Shown: positions 17,954 to 27,028 of the stretch, one piece after another | Layout of the letters: every line of letters starts with the position of its first letter | How positions within the stretch are numbered: position 1 is the first letter of the stretch | Assembly: GCA_009785215.1 (NCBI GenBank) | Contig: WQWU01000004.1 | Location: 1-64,000, forward strand | Length of the DNA: 64,000 nucleotides | Reading direction: 5' to 3' | Source of the DNA: Treponema sp. | GTDB taxonomy: Bacteria > Spirochaetota > Spirochaetia > Treponematales > Breznakiellaceae | Position numbers and translations under genes: made by a program | The notes under the pieces: generated by a model | The model's input: the letters and a program-made list of their open reading frames with translations, nothing else | Told to the model about the DNA's origin: nothing | The model's database searches: none

Positions 17954-18631
17954 ATGGCAGAAAATAACGAAAACAATGAAGATAACAAAAAAGAAAAAAA
18001 AGAAAAGAATGAAAAAGTCATAATAAGAGATAAAAAATCCCCCTTAATTCCCGCTTTGATAATCTCTGTAAGCTTGTTTCTTATACTATTAATAATTGTT
18101 GTATGGACTGCGGCAAGAAAACCTCTTGTTATTAAGCAGTTAATAGAAACAAATATAAGTACTGTAGTAATGGAAACACTGCCAGCTTCTGAATATGTAT
18201 GTATGGTTTATAATTACCAGTCAATAACTCAGCGGGCATATAATCCCGGGAACTGGCTTAATGCAAGAAATCTGCTTATTGTACTGGATGGTACAATTAA
18301 ACTGGGTTTTAACTGCGCAGATATTACTGTAAGACAAAATGGTTCACGTTTGTTTTTAAGCATGCCGCCCATTAAAATTCTGGCTCATGAACAATATCCG
18401 GAACGTGCAAGGTCGTATGAACTTGCCGGAAGCGGTCTTTTTCCGCGTCCAATAAAGCCGCAGGAAGTTCTTGACTTATTGGGAGATTCAAAAGCTGATC
18501 AGGAAAGGCAAGTAGAAGAAAATATTGAATTAATTTTACAGGCGCGGGAATCTGCAGAAGCGCTTTTTAAACCTTTATTAGAGATGAATCCTTCCATAAG
18601 AGGAACTTATACAATTACTTTTGTGTGGTAA
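17954..18631 (+). CDS. DUF4230 domain membrane-anchored protein
   Basis: 225 residues: a charged Asn/Lys/Glu-rich cytoplasmic head, one membrane helix (about residues 37-59), and a periplasmic DUF4230 domain (LIVLDGTIKLGFNCADITVR, LSMPPIKILAHE). The start at 17954 is set by AGAGG 6 nt upstream; a TTG at 17906 is in frame but has weaker support. It sits between mnmE and mnmG, 9 bp before mnmG, so it is probably co-transcribed. The role of DUF4230 proteins is unknown. Confidence 0.8.
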   Translation: MAENNENNEDNKKEKKEKNEKVIIRDKKSPLIPALIISVSLFLILLIIVVWTAARKPLVIKQLIETNISTVVMETLPASEYVCMVYNYQSITQRAYNPGNWLNARNLLIVLDGTIKLGFNCADITVRQNGSRLFLSMPPIKILAHEQYPERARSYELAGSGLFPRPIKPQEVLDLLGDSKADQERQVEENIELILQARESAEALFKPLLEMNPSIRGTYTITFVW

Positions 18632-18640
18632 AAAATTGTT

Positions 18641-20380
18641 ATGGATTATGACTGTGTAGTGATTGGCGGCGGTCATGCCGGAATCGAAGCATCTTTGGCA
18701 GTTAGCCGCCTTGGTTTCTCTGTTATTCTGATTACTCAAAACCCTGATTGTATTGGAGCGCTATCGTGCAATCCCGCGATTGGCGGTTTATCCAAGGGTA
18801 ACCTTGTGCGGGAGATTGATGCACTTGGCGGCGAGATGGCAAAACTTATCGATGTGTCGATGATTCAATACCGGATACTTAACCGTTCCCGCGGCCCTGC
18901 AGTGCAGGCTCCAAGAGCGCAGGCGGACAAACATGTTTATCAAAAAGCAGCCCGCGCTGTTTTAGAGAGGCAAAAAAACCTTACAATTTTTATGGATACG
19001 GTTACCGATTTAACAGCAGAAAATAATAATATAACAGGGGTTATAACACAGCGCGGTCATCGTATTACTGCAAAAACAGTTATCCTTGCGGCAGGAACCT
19101 TCATGGAAGGAAAAATATTTATAGGTGAGTATGACGCGCCGCAGGGAAGGCTTGGAGAAGAAGCGGCTGCCGGATTGGGTAAAGCTCTCCGCCGGTTTGG
19201 CTTTTCTATGGGAAGGTTAAAAACAGGAACGCCTGCGCGGATTGCAGGAGACACAATCGATTTTTCCAGGCTGGAAAAACAGGACGGAGAAGAGATGCGG
19301 CCGTTCTCGTTTAATTATTCTGAAGCGCCGGTTTTGCATGACAGAACATTTACTTCTGCACCCTGCTGGGTAACATATACTAATTTAAAAACACACGAGA
19401 TTATCAGAAACAATATTCACCGCTCTCCGTTATATAGCGGAAAGATTTCCGGTACAGGTGCGCGTTACTGCCCGTCCATAGAAGATAAAGTAAAACGTTT
19501 TCCGGATCGTGAACGTCATCATATTTTTATTGAACCGGAAGGTTTTTCGACCAACGAAATGTATATAAACGGCGCGTCCAGTTCTCTGCCGGAAGATGTG
19601 CAGCGGGATTTTATTCATACCATAACAGGTTTGGAAGAAGCCTTTCTTGTCCGCCCGGGTTATGCAGTTGAATATGATTATATTGATCCTCTGGAACTGT
19701 ACCCGTCGCTGGAATCTAAACGATTATCCGGATTTTTTTCTGCAGGTCAAACAAATGGGTCATCTGGTTATGAGGAAGCGGCGGCTCAAGGATTAATGGC
19801 AGGTATTAATGCCGCAATGAAATTATTAAACCAGCCGCCGCTTGTACTTGGACGCGCAGAAGCTTATATTGGCGTGCTTGTAGATGATCTTACAACTTTG
19901 GGAACAAAGGAACCGTACCGTATGTTTACAAGCCGCGCCGAACACCGCCTTATGCTCCGTCACGACACGGCAGATACAAGGCTTACATCCATGGGCAGAG
20001 AAGCCGGTCTTATCTGTGACAGCCGCTGGGAACGTTTCCAGGAAAAGATAAAAATACTGGACGAGATTAATGAGCTTTTAAACCGTCAAAAAAATGCTGA
20101 TCTTTCAATTTATCCCGATGAGCTTATAGAGAGAGTGTATCTCGATAAAAAATATGCAGGTTATATAGAAAAAGAAATACGGTTTGCAGAAAAAGCTGCA
20201 AAAATGGATATTATTAAATTAAGCCCCAATTTGGACTATAAAACCATTGTTGGTCTTTCTGCAGAAGCAAGAGAAAAATTAACATCTGTTAAACCGCTTA
20301 ATGTAGGGCAGGCTGCAAGAATTCCCGGTGTAAGACAGGGAGATATTGCAGTGCTTATTATTCAGGCTAATAAAAAGTAA
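18641..20380 (+). CDS. mnmG: tRNA uridine-5-carboxymethylaminomethyl modification enzyme MnmG
   Basis: 579 residues, FAD-dependent partner of MnmE. It opens with the dinucleotide fold [19 protein letters not shown], then [22 protein letters not shown] and [10 protein letters not shown], and later [10 protein letters not shown] and FTSRAEHRL. Its C-terminal domain ([10 protein letters not shown]...[10 protein letters not shown]) binds MnmE. It is about 50 residues shorter than E. coli MnmG, but all signature motifs are present. Confidence 0.96.
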   Translation: MDYDCVVIGGGHAGIEASLAVSRLGFSVILITQNPDCIGALSCNPAIGGLSKGNLVREIDALGGEMAKLIDVSMIQYRILNRSRGPAVQAPRAQADKHVYQKAARAVLERQKNLTIFMDTVTDLTAENNNITGVITQRGHRITAKTVILAAGTFMEGKIFIGEYDAPQGRLGEEAAAGLGKALRRFGFSMGRLKTGTPARIAGDTIDFSRLEKQDGEEMRPFSFNYSEAPVLHDRTFTSAPCWVTYTNLKTHEIIRNNIHRSPLYSGKISGTGARYCPSIEDKVKRFPDRERHHIFIEPEGFSTNEMYINGASSSLPEDVQRDFIHTITGLEEAFLVRPGYAVEYDYIDPLELYPSLESKRLSGFFSAGQTNGSSGYEEAAAQGLMAGINAAMKLLNQPPLVLGRAEAYIGVLVDDLTTLGTKEPYRMFTSRAEHRLMLRHDTADTRLTSMGREAGLICDSRWERFQEKIKILDEINELLNRQKNADLSIYPDELIERVYLDKKYAGYIEKEIRFAEKAAKMDIIKLSPNLDYKTIVGLSAEAREKLTSVKPLNVGQAARIPGVRQGDIAVLIIQANKK

Positions 20381-20387
20381 CCAAACA

Positions 20388-20801
20388 CTAACCTTCAAAG
20401 GAATCAAGTAAAGAATAAATAGATTTTCTTATTTCTTCTTTTGTTTCGGACATATTTTTTTCGGATTCTTCTATTTCTTTTTTGTTCTTTTCGCGCTGTC
20501 TTTGCAGTTTGTTTATCTTCCAGTTATTTATTATTTTAAAAATAAATTTTGCAGAATCTGAACTTAACATGTCTATTTGTTTTGTTTTTTCTTCCAGTTC
20601 GCAGTATATTACAGCGCTTCTTTTTCCTGTTTCTTCGAATTCCCGGAATATTTTCTGCAGGTCAATTAATTTTTCTTTTAAATTACCCGTAAAGAGTTCA
20701 TTTTCTTTTTGCTTTTCCCTTAATTTTTCGAACTCTTCCCTTCTTTGTTGTTCAATCTCTTTTTTTCTTTGTTCTCTTTTCTGGAAAAAATTGCCAAACA
20801 T
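20388..20801 (-). CDS. coiled-coil protein, unknown
   Basis: 137 residues, very rich in Glu, Lys and Gln, with long predicted coiled coils at both ends and a short FKIINNWKINKL linker. No signal peptide. It has its own promoter and a GGAG ribosome binding site and lies convergent to mnmG with a 7-bp gap. Function unknown. Confidence 0.7.
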   Translation of the reverse strand: MFGNFFQKREQRKKEIEQQRREEFEKLREKQKENELFTGNLKEKLIDLQKIFREFEETGKRSAVIYCELEEKTKQIDMLSSDSAKFIFKIINNWKINKLQRQREKNKKEIEESEKNMSETKEEIRKSIYSLLDSFEG

Positions 20802-20831
20802 AGTATCTCCGGATTAATTTAACTTTCCTAG

Positions 20832-20860
20832 ATTTTAATCCATCTCATGTTTAAAGTCAA
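20832..20860 (-). promoter_or_regulatory. promoter of the coiled-coil gene
   Basis: Minus strand: TTGACT (20855-20860), 17-bp spacer, TAAAAT (20832-20837), about 30 bp before the ATG at 20801. Confidence 0.65.
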
Positions 20861-20933
20861 CATAAAATAAAATCCAAAACCTCTTAATTTTTTTTTTATT
20901 TTTTTGTACACTAATAAAAGAGAGGTTCCAACA

Positions 20934-21548
20934 TTGATAAAACTTGCTGCTTTCCTCGGCAACCCCGGGCCGGGATATATGCACAACAGGCATAACGCAG
21001 GGCGTATGCTGGCATTATCACTTCCTTTTTATAATTCCCTTTCCTGGCAGAAGAAGTACAATGGGTTATACGCCTCAAAGAACAATTGTCATCTGCTTAT
21101 GCCGGAAACATATATGAACCGTTCCGGTATTTCTGTTCAGGCTGCCGCATCTTTTTTTAAGATAGATATAAAGGAAATTATTATAGTTCATGATGAGCTG
21201 GAAATTCCGCTGGGAACAATTTCTTTAAAATTTTCAGGCGGTCTTGGCGGGCACAACGGGTTAAGATCCATGAAGGAAAACTTCGGCAGCGCCGATTTTT
21301 GGCGGCTTAGAGTAGGAATTGGGCGTCCTTCCAAAGGTGAAGTTTATGACTGGGTATTGTCAGATTTTCAAAAAAACGAACAGGAAACTCTTTTTCCTGC
21401 TCTGGATGCAGGTGTTAATCTTTTAATGCAGACAATGGAATGCGATCCCGAAACTTTGCTTAAAGAATGGGCGAAAAAGAAAATACAAATTTCCGATAAT
21501 AGTGATATAATAGAGAGTATGGAAGGTAAAAAAAATGACAACAAATGA
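20934..21548 (+). CDS. pth: peptidyl-tRNA hydrolase
   Basis: 204 residues. It frees tRNA from peptidyl-tRNA that drops off the ribosome. LAAFLGNPGPGYMHNRHNAG holds the catalytic His, YMNRSG the key Asn, and HDELEIPLG the Asp. The TTG at 20934 is chosen as start because AGAGG lies 8 nt upstream and the protein then begins just before the GNPG motif, as in the family. It overlaps mazG by 14 bp. Confidence 0.93.
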   Translation: MIKLAAFLGNPGPGYMHNRHNAGRMLALSLPFYNSLSWQKKYNGLYASKNNCHLLMPETYMNRSGISVQAAASFFKIDIKEIIIVHDELEIPLGTISLKFSGGLGGHNGLRSMKENFGSADFWRLRVGIGRPSKGEVYDWVLSDFQKNEQETLFPALDAGVNLLMQTMECDPETLLKEWAKKKIQISDNSDIIESMEGKKNDNK

Positions 21549-22326
21549 AGCATTTAAAGCATTATATGACACTGTGGCAAAGCTGCGTGCTCCGGACGGC
21601 TGTGAATGGGATAGAGAACAAACTCCATCGACATTAAGGGGAGCACTGATAGAAGAAACCTATGAGTGTCTGGAAGCTATCGATGAAGATGATCCTGAGC
21701 ATATTTCAGAAGAACTTGGAGATTTATTTTTGCTAACAACGATGATTAGCTACATGTTTGAACAGGAAGGGAAGTTTTCTGTTGCAGATACGCTAAAAAA
21801 AGCAAACAATAAATTGATACGCCGGCATCCTCATGTATTTGGGGATGTAAAAGTAAAAGATACTGAAGAAATCCTTGCCAATTGGGAAACAATAAAAACT
21901 GAACAGGAAGGCCGTAAACCAAAAGACTCGATATTGGATGAAATCAGCTCTGCACTGCCGCCCATGGATCGATCTTTTGCCCTTCAGAAAAAAGCTTCTA
22001 AAGTTGGTTTTGACTGGATTGATAAAGAAGGTATTATTTTAAAAATAAATGAAGAATTTAATGAGGTGCAGGAGGCAGTAAAAGTCAATAAAAAAAAGCC
22101 GGATTTCAGGCTGGAAGAAGAGCTTGGCGACTTCCTTTTTTCTGTTGTCAATCTTTGCCGTTTCTTAAAAGTAGAACCGTCTGTTGCACTTCGCCGTACA
22201 AATGAAAAATTTGTAAAACGCTTTAAATATATAGAAGCAAAAATGAAGGAAAAAGGCCATGATTTAAGCAAAGAAAACCTTGAAATAATGGATTCTTTTT
22301 GGGAGGAATCAAAGTCTTCTACTTGA
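21535..22326 (+). CDS. mazG: nucleoside triphosphate pyrophosphohydrolase MazG
   Basis: 263 residues with two tandem MazG folds. The first has EETYECLEAID and EELGDLFLL, the second EEFNEVQEAVK and EELGDFLFSVVNL; both sets of metal-binding Glu/Asp are kept. It removes abnormal NTPs or lowers (p)ppGpp in known homologues. The start lies inside the end of pth, implying translational coupling. Its stop codon overlaps the -35 box of the pfk promoter. Confidence 0.93.
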   Translation: MTTNEAFKALYDTVAKLRAPDGCEWDREQTPSTLRGALIEETYECLEAIDEDDPEHISEELGDLFLLTTMISYMFEQEGKFSVADTLKKANNKLIRRHPHVFGDVKVKDTEEILANWETIKTEQEGRKPKDSILDEISSALPPMDRSFALQKKASKVGFDWIDKEGIILKINEEFNEVQEAVKVNKKKPDFRLEEELGDFLFSVVNLCRFLKVEPSVALRRTNEKFVKRFKYIEAKMKEKGHDLSKENLEIMDSFWEESKSST

Positions 22327-22351
22327 AAATCCGGTCTTTTTTTTGTATAAC
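22323..22351 (+). promoter_or_regulatory. pfk promoter (leaderless type)
   Basis: TTGAAA (22323-22328, overlapping the mazG TGA), 17-bp spacer, TATAAC (22346-22351), then GTTACT and the ATG at 22358. No Shine-Dalgarno sequence. Confidence 0.75.
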
Positions 22352-22357
22352 GTTACT

Positions 22358-23452
22358 ATGGCTAATCTTAGTGTTACAAAGCGTTTTGGCATATTGACAG
22401 CAGGCGGTGATTGCCCGGGATTGAATGCTGCTATTCGCGGAGTTTGCCGTGCGGCTTATGATCGATATGGCATGGAAATAGTTGGAATTGCCAACGGGTT
22501 TCGCGGACTTATAGAAAATGATACAAAAGTGCTAAAACCCGAAAATTTTTCCGGCATTTTAACGCTTGGCGGAACAATTCTTGGCTCAAGCAGGGAAAAA
22601 CCCTTTGGCGGAACTACCTCCGATAAAGACGAGGTTGACAGCGACAAGGTTTCTGCAATTAAAGATACTTATTCAAAACTCAATCTTGATTGCCTTGTTG
22701 TACTTGGCGGAAATGGTACAAATACTACAGGTTATAAGCTTTCATGTGAAGGATTAAATATAATTGGACTTCCAAAAACAATAGATAACGATATTTTCGG
22801 CACAGACAGAACTTTCGGCTTTCATTCCGCTTTGGCAATTGGCACAGAAGCAATAGACAGACTGCATTCCACAGCACAAAGCCATAGCCGTGTTATTGTT
22901 ATCGAACTAATGGGGCATAAGGCTGGCTGGCTTGCCCTATATGCCGGTGTTGCCGGCGGCGGTGATGTTATTCTGCTTCCGGAAATTCCCTATGATATCC
23001 GTGCGATTGGCCGTCATCTTGTAAAACGTGCAAAATCCGGAAAAACCTTTTCCATTGTTGTAGCTGCTGAAGGTGCAATATCTTTAAAAGAAGCAGATAT
23101 GGATAAAAAGGACAGAAAAAAATACCGGTCGGAAAACGGCCCTTCTGCAGCTTACCGTATTGCCCGCGAAATTCAGGACGAAACAGGCATGGAAACCCGC
23201 GCTACTGTTTTAGGTTATATGCAGCGCGGCGGTATTCCATCTGCTTCGGATCGTGTTCTTGCAACCAGTCTTGGCACTGCTGCAGTTGAATTGCTTGCAA
23301 ACGGAAAATACGGCCGCATGGTCGCTCTTACAGGCAACGATATTGGTTCTATCGATCTTAGCGTTCCCGAAGGTAAAATAAAAAATGTTCCGCTTAACTA
23401 CTATATGATCGATACTGCCAAGGCTGTCGGTACATGTATGGGCGATGAGTGA
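22358..23452 (+). CDS. 6-phosphofructokinase, mixed-substrate group
   Basis: 364 residues, phosphofructokinase A family, catalysing phosphorylation of fructose 6-phosphate. Motifs: GILTAGGDCPGLNAAIRG, GGTILGSSR, GGNGTNTTG, LPKTIDNDI with the catalytic Asp, and IELMGHKAGWLA. The donor-site residues are mixed: Gly in GGNG suggests ATP, while Lys in PKTIDND is typical of pyrophosphate enzymes. This combination is known from the mixed-substrate subgroup, so ATP versus PPi cannot be settled here. The next gene overlaps it by 4 bp. Confidence 0.9.
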   Translation: MANLSVTKRFGILTAGGDCPGLNAAIRGVCRAAYDRYGMEIVGIANGFRGLIENDTKVLKPENFSGILTLGGTILGSSREKPFGGTTSDKDEVDSDKVSAIKDTYSKLNLDCLVVLGGNGTNTTGYKLSCEGLNIIGLPKTIDNDIFGTDRTFGFHSALAIGTEAIDRLHSTAQSHSRVIVIELMGHKAGWLALYAGVAGGGDVILLPEIPYDIRAIGRHLVKRAKSGKTFSIVVAAEGAISLKEADMDKKDRKKYRSENGPSAAYRIAREIQDETGMETRATVLGYMQRGGIPSASDRVLATSLGTAAVELLANGKYGRMVALTGNDIGSIDLSVPEGKIKNVPLNYYMIDTAKAVGTCMGDE

Positions 23453-23658
23453 GTGATTCCTTTTACTTTGGTAAAAAACCCCCACTAAGGCCGCCAAATT
23501 GCCTGAAATGTGTATATTTCAGAGTGACATGGGATCCTGTTTTTCCAAGAGCCTGCGATGCTTTTTCCATTAAATGTGTAAGTCTGCCGTCGCAGGAAGT
23601 GTTCCGGGCTCAGGGAGCGCATTGTCCTTCATTCTGCTTAAAAGAAGGTTTAAAATAG
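23449..23658 (+). CDS. small Cys-rich conserved protein
   Basis: 69 residues starting with GTG in a GTGA overlap with the pfk stop. Pattern: CLKCVYFRVTWDPVFPRACDAF, then LPSQEVFRAQGAHCPSF, i.e. C-x2-C, WDP-x-FP, C and a late C. I recall short proteins with this pattern in many unrelated bacteria; four or five Cys suggest metal binding. Function unknown. It ends 26 bp before the ftsK start. Confidence 0.7.
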   Translation: MSDSFYFGKKPPLRPPNCLKCVYFRVTWDPVFPRACDAFSIKCVSLPSQEVFRAQGAHCPSFCLKEGLK

Positions 23659-23684
23659 CCGAAAATAAAGCAGAGGGGCGCACT

Positions 23685-25913
23685 TTGCAAATTTTCAACG
23701 ATTTTAAACATAGATTTACCACAGATGGATACTTTAAATTCCGCACAATTGCTGTTTTACTGGCGGTCTTTTTCGGGTTTTGTGCGCTCTGGCTTGGGTT
23801 GGCTTTATTTTCGGCGTTCAGCGGAACAGGTTTTTTTCTTGCAGGTCTTGGCAGATTTTTTTCGCGTTCTTTTGGAGTGCTTTCGTTTTTTATTCCTGTT
23901 TATTTCGGCTATGCGGCTTTTATTCTGGCAGATACCAAATGGCGGCCGGACAGAATTTTCTTTTTAAGCGGATTAATTTTTCCGTTTTTAACATTGGGTA
24001 TCGGTTTTGCTCTTATCCGCGATTTTGAAATTCGTTCCATGCAAATTGCGCTTTTAAACTATACGGGAAAAACCGGATTTAGTTTTTTAATTATTTTTAT
24101 TACGGTTATAGAAGTTCTTTTATTGCATATTTTAAGAAATACCATCTTTTTTAAAGGGAACGGAATCTTCCGCCGCCGTATTGGATTACTGCCTTCTCCG
24201 GATTCTGATACCAGGGTTTCATTTGTTCCGATTACCGGAGAGTCAAATATATTTAAACATGTTATTCAGGAAAAGAAAATAAATGCTTCGGCGAAAACTG
24301 TATCAGAAATTGATTTTGCTGTTGATACAGAAGTTATTTCAGAGACTGCTGCCGGGGAAATTCCTGCTATTGATGTAATTGACAGTGAAACTGACGATGT
24401 TGATGCTGTTACTCGTGCGCTGGAAGAAGCGGAAGCAGCAGCCGCCGCTCATGGAGAACAAGTCCGCAGGAAGAATACACAATCCGGCAGCACACGTTAT
24501 AAAAAGTACATGGTACCTGTTGATATTCTGAATGAGTATCCGGACGGCGAATACTGGATTATAGATCAGGCTACCCGTGATGCGGCAATTGCATTAAAAG
24601 AAACACTGGAAGAATTTAAAATAATGGCAGAGGTTACAGGAATACGAAAAGGCCCTGTAATTACAATGTTTGAAATCCTTCCTGCTCCGGGAGTTAAACT
24701 TTCCAGAATTGTTGGTTTACAGGATAATATTGCTCTTCGTCTTGCTGCATCTTCTGTGCGTATTGTAGCTCCGATTCCCGGCAAACATGCAGTAGGTATC
24801 GAGGTTCCCAATGCCAAACGTAATATAGTTTCCTTTAGAGAGATTATAGAAAGCGAGCTTCAGCGTTCAGACTATAAAATGGGAATACCTATTGTAATGG
24901 GCAAGGATATAACAGGCGAAGCGCAGACAGTAGACCTTGTTCAAATGCCTCACTTATTAATTGCAGGCGCAACAGGATCGGGAAAATCGGTTTGTGTAAA
25001 TTCCATAATACTTTCGGTATTGTATCAGCTTCATCCTGCAGAGTGCAGGCTTTTGCTTATCGATCCAAAAATTGTTGAACTAAAACTTTATAATGATATT
25101 CCCCATTTATTAACGCCTGTTATAACGGAATCCAAAAAAGCTTTTCAGGCTCTTCAGTACTGTATATATGAAATGGAACGGCGTTATGCTTGTCTGGATT
25201 CAATGGGCGTGCGTGACATCCGCAGTTACAATAAACGAATAAAAGAAAAAAATATTGCGCAGGAACATATGCCGTATATTGTTGTTATAATAGATGAGTT
25301 TGCAGACCTTATGACAACTACCGGAAAAGAACTTGAATCTACTGTAGCGCGTCTTGCTGCGATGAGCCGTGCAGTTGGTATTCACCTTGTGCTTGCAACC
25401 CAGCGTCCTTCTATCGATGTGATTACTGGTCTTATTAAAGCTAATATTCCAAGCCGTATAGCATTTATGGTCGCCAGTAAAACCGACAGCCGTATTATTA
25501 TCGATATGGTTGGAGCAGAAAAACTTTTAGGCAAGGGTGATATGCTTTATTCCGGCGTTGTTGATCCTTTCCCGATACGTATGCAAGGCGCGTTTATTTC
25601 TGAAGAAGAAGTTGAAGCTGTAGTTGAACATGTAAAATCGTTCGGAGCGCCCGATTATATCGATGATGAAGTTTTCTTTGAAGACGAAGAAGACGAAGCA
25701 GGCGCCTCCCTGTTTTCTGACGGAGGTGATCCTCTGTATGAAAAAGCTCTGGAAATTGTTATGCAGCAGGGAAAGGCAAGCGCTAGTTATATTCAGCGAA
25801 GATTAAAAATAGGATTTAACCGCGCTGCACGTCTTATAGATGAAATGGAATATCATGGAATTGTAGGGCCGGCGCAGGGAAGCAAACCAAGAGAATTAAT
25901 TAGAGCGCACTAG
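23685..25913 (+). CDS. ftsK: DNA translocase FtsK
   Basis: 742 residues. Four N-terminal membrane helices (residues about 20-150) anchor it at the division septum; an acidic linker follows; the motor domain has Walker A in LIAGATGSGKSVCVNS and Walker B in YIVVIIDEFADLM, with ATQRPSIDVITG; the C-terminal winged-helix gamma domain (YEKALEIVMQQGKASASYIQRRLKIG region) reads KOPS-type sequences. The TTG at 23685 is chosen because GAGGGG lies 6 nt upstream; the longer frame from 23574 would overlap the small Cys-rich gene. Confidence 0.93.
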   Translation: MQIFNDFKHRFTTDGYFKFRTIAVLLAVFFGFCALWLGLALFSAFSGTGFFLAGLGRFFSRSFGVLSFFIPVYFGYAAFILADTKWRPDRIFFLSGLIFPFLTLGIGFALIRDFEIRSMQIALLNYTGKTGFSFLIIFITVIEVLLLHILRNTIFFKGNGIFRRRIGLLPSPDSDTRVSFVPITGESNIFKHVIQEKKINASAKTVSEIDFAVDTEVISETAAGEIPAIDVIDSETDDVDAVTRALEEAEAAAAAHGEQVRRKNTQSGSTRYKKYMVPVDILNEYPDGEYWIIDQATRDAAIALKETLEEFKIMAEVTGIRKGPVITMFEILPAPGVKLSRIVGLQDNIALRLAASSVRIVAPIPGKHAVGIEVPNAKRNIVSFREIIESELQRSDYKMGIPIVMGKDITGEAQTVDLVQMPHLLIAGATGSGKSVCVNSIILSVLYQLHPAECRLLLIDPKIVELKLYNDIPHLLTPVITESKKAFQALQYCIYEMERRYACLDSMGVRDIRSYNKRIKEKNIAQEHMPYIVVIIDEFADLMTTTGKELESTVARLAAMSRAVGIHLVLATQRPSIDVITGLIKANIPSRIAFMVASKTDSRIIIDMVGAEKLLGKGDMLYSGVVDPFPIRMQGAFISEEEVEAVVEHVKSFGAPDYIDDEVFFEDEEDEAGASLFSDGGDPLYEKALEIVMQQGKASASYIQRRLKIGFNRAARLIDEMEYHGIVGPAQGSKPRELIRAH

Positions 25914-25931
25914 TGCAGGAAGGACACTAGT
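25909..25931 (+). terminator. hairpin at the ftsK stop codon
   Basis: ACTAGTG (25909-25915) and CACTAGT (25925-25931) form a perfect 7-bp stem with a 9-nt loop over the stop codon. There is no long T run, so it is a weak terminator or an mRNA 3' end structure. Confidence 0.4.
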
Positions 25932-25993
25932 ATTTGTTAGAATATTAATTTTCTGGCTTTTAATTTTTTCTGATAAACGCTATTATAATAAAT

Positions 25994-26980
25994 ATGAATC
26001 GTGCGGCAAAGCTTAAAATAATATTTTTGTTAATCATGTTTATTCTGTGTTTAAATAATATTTTTTGTGAACAGGATATTATTCGGGAAGAAAATGAAAA
26101 TGAAAACGAACAGGAATCTATAAGTAGAACCTTCTTTTTGCCTGCCTTCTCTTATAAATATGTTTCATTTGACAATTTAAAAATGCATAATATTTCAAGC
26201 GGAGCTACAATGCTTCGTTTTAATCCGGCAGACAGGGAAAAAATGTTTTTAATAACAATGATGTATTCACCGCAGATAACATCAGAAATTGATCCAGCCT
26301 ACCCTGATTTATACCACAATGTCTCTTTAACAGTTATGCAAATGTTAAACAAGCATATGTTTTACGGTTCATTAATGGCAATGACAGAAAAGCCGTTATA
26401 CGGCGGTTCAAATTCATATATGAGTATGGCAGGTTATTCTTACAATATAATTAAGGGTGACCATTTTTCCATGAATCTGGGAACTGTTCTGCTTTTTATG
26501 GATATTGGTTATAAAATGGACAATGGAATGCCCTGGTTTATATGGCCGCTTCCAATGATTAATTTGTCCTGGACTTATGAATGGATAGAAGCCGGTTTTA
26601 TTCCAGGCGCGAGAATGACATTATTTCCAAAAGCTCCTGTCAGCTTTACAACAAGGCTTATAACGGATGGTTACGATTTTTTCCTTCAGTATAATACAGA
26701 AAAAGTGATCTCAACTTTCGGGTTTAAAAGAGAAATGTGCAATGTAAATATTTCTGACGGCGGCAGATACGGCATAAAATATTATGCCTTGTACGGCGGT
26801 TTAAAAGTGTTCAAGTTTTTGGATTTAAGCGGAGGCTGGGCATTTAACGGAGAAGAAGAATATAAAAAAAGATCGTGGGATTCGTTATTCAGCTCTTTTG
26901 GATATTCAAGAAGTTCATCGTTTACTGCAGCTGCCGGAAACGGTTATTTTTTTTCTGCTTCGTTTAGATTAGGAATGTAG
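25994..26980 (+). CDS. exported beta-rich envelope protein, unknown
   Basis: 328 residues. The signal peptide runs to about LNNIFC/EQD. The mature protein is rich in alternating polar and aromatic residues typical of outer membrane beta-barrels (e.g. MFYGSLMAMTEKPLYGG, FFLQYNTEKVISTFGFK) and ends in FSASFRLGM. An outer membrane location is inferred. A TATTAT box 7 nt before the ATG hints at leaderless expression. It precedes the moxR cluster but has no clear role in it. Confidence 0.65.
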   Translation: MNRAAKLKIIFLLIMFILCLNNIFCEQDIIREENENENEQESISRTFFLPAFSYKYVSFDNLKMHNISSGATMLRFNPADREKMFLITMMYSPQITSEIDPAYPDLYHNVSLTVMQMLNKHMFYGSLMAMTEKPLYGGSNSYMSMAGYSYNIIKGDHFSMNLGTVLLFMDIGYKMDNGMPWFIWPLPMINLSWTYEWIEAGFIPGARMTLFPKAPVSFTTRLITDGYDFFLQYNTEKVISTFGFKREMCNVNISDGGRYGIKYYALYGGLKVFKFLDLSGGWAFNGEEEYKKRSWDSLFSSFGYSRSSSFTAAAGNGYFFSASFRLGM

Positions 26981-27028
26981 TATTTTCCGGTTAGTTGCGC
27001 CTTTTTGTTTTTTATTTTAGTATATGAT

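Noticed and set aside
20482-20817. 111-codon plus-strand frame opposite the coiled-coil gene
   Set aside because: Its Phe/Ser-rich translation is the reverse of a Glu/Lys-rich coding strand, and the minus-strand gene has a promoter and ribosome binding site.
23574-23684. Upstream extension of ftsK to an ATG at 23574
   Set aside because: It would overlap the small Cys-rich gene in another frame, while a TTG at 23685 has GAGGGG at ideal distance.
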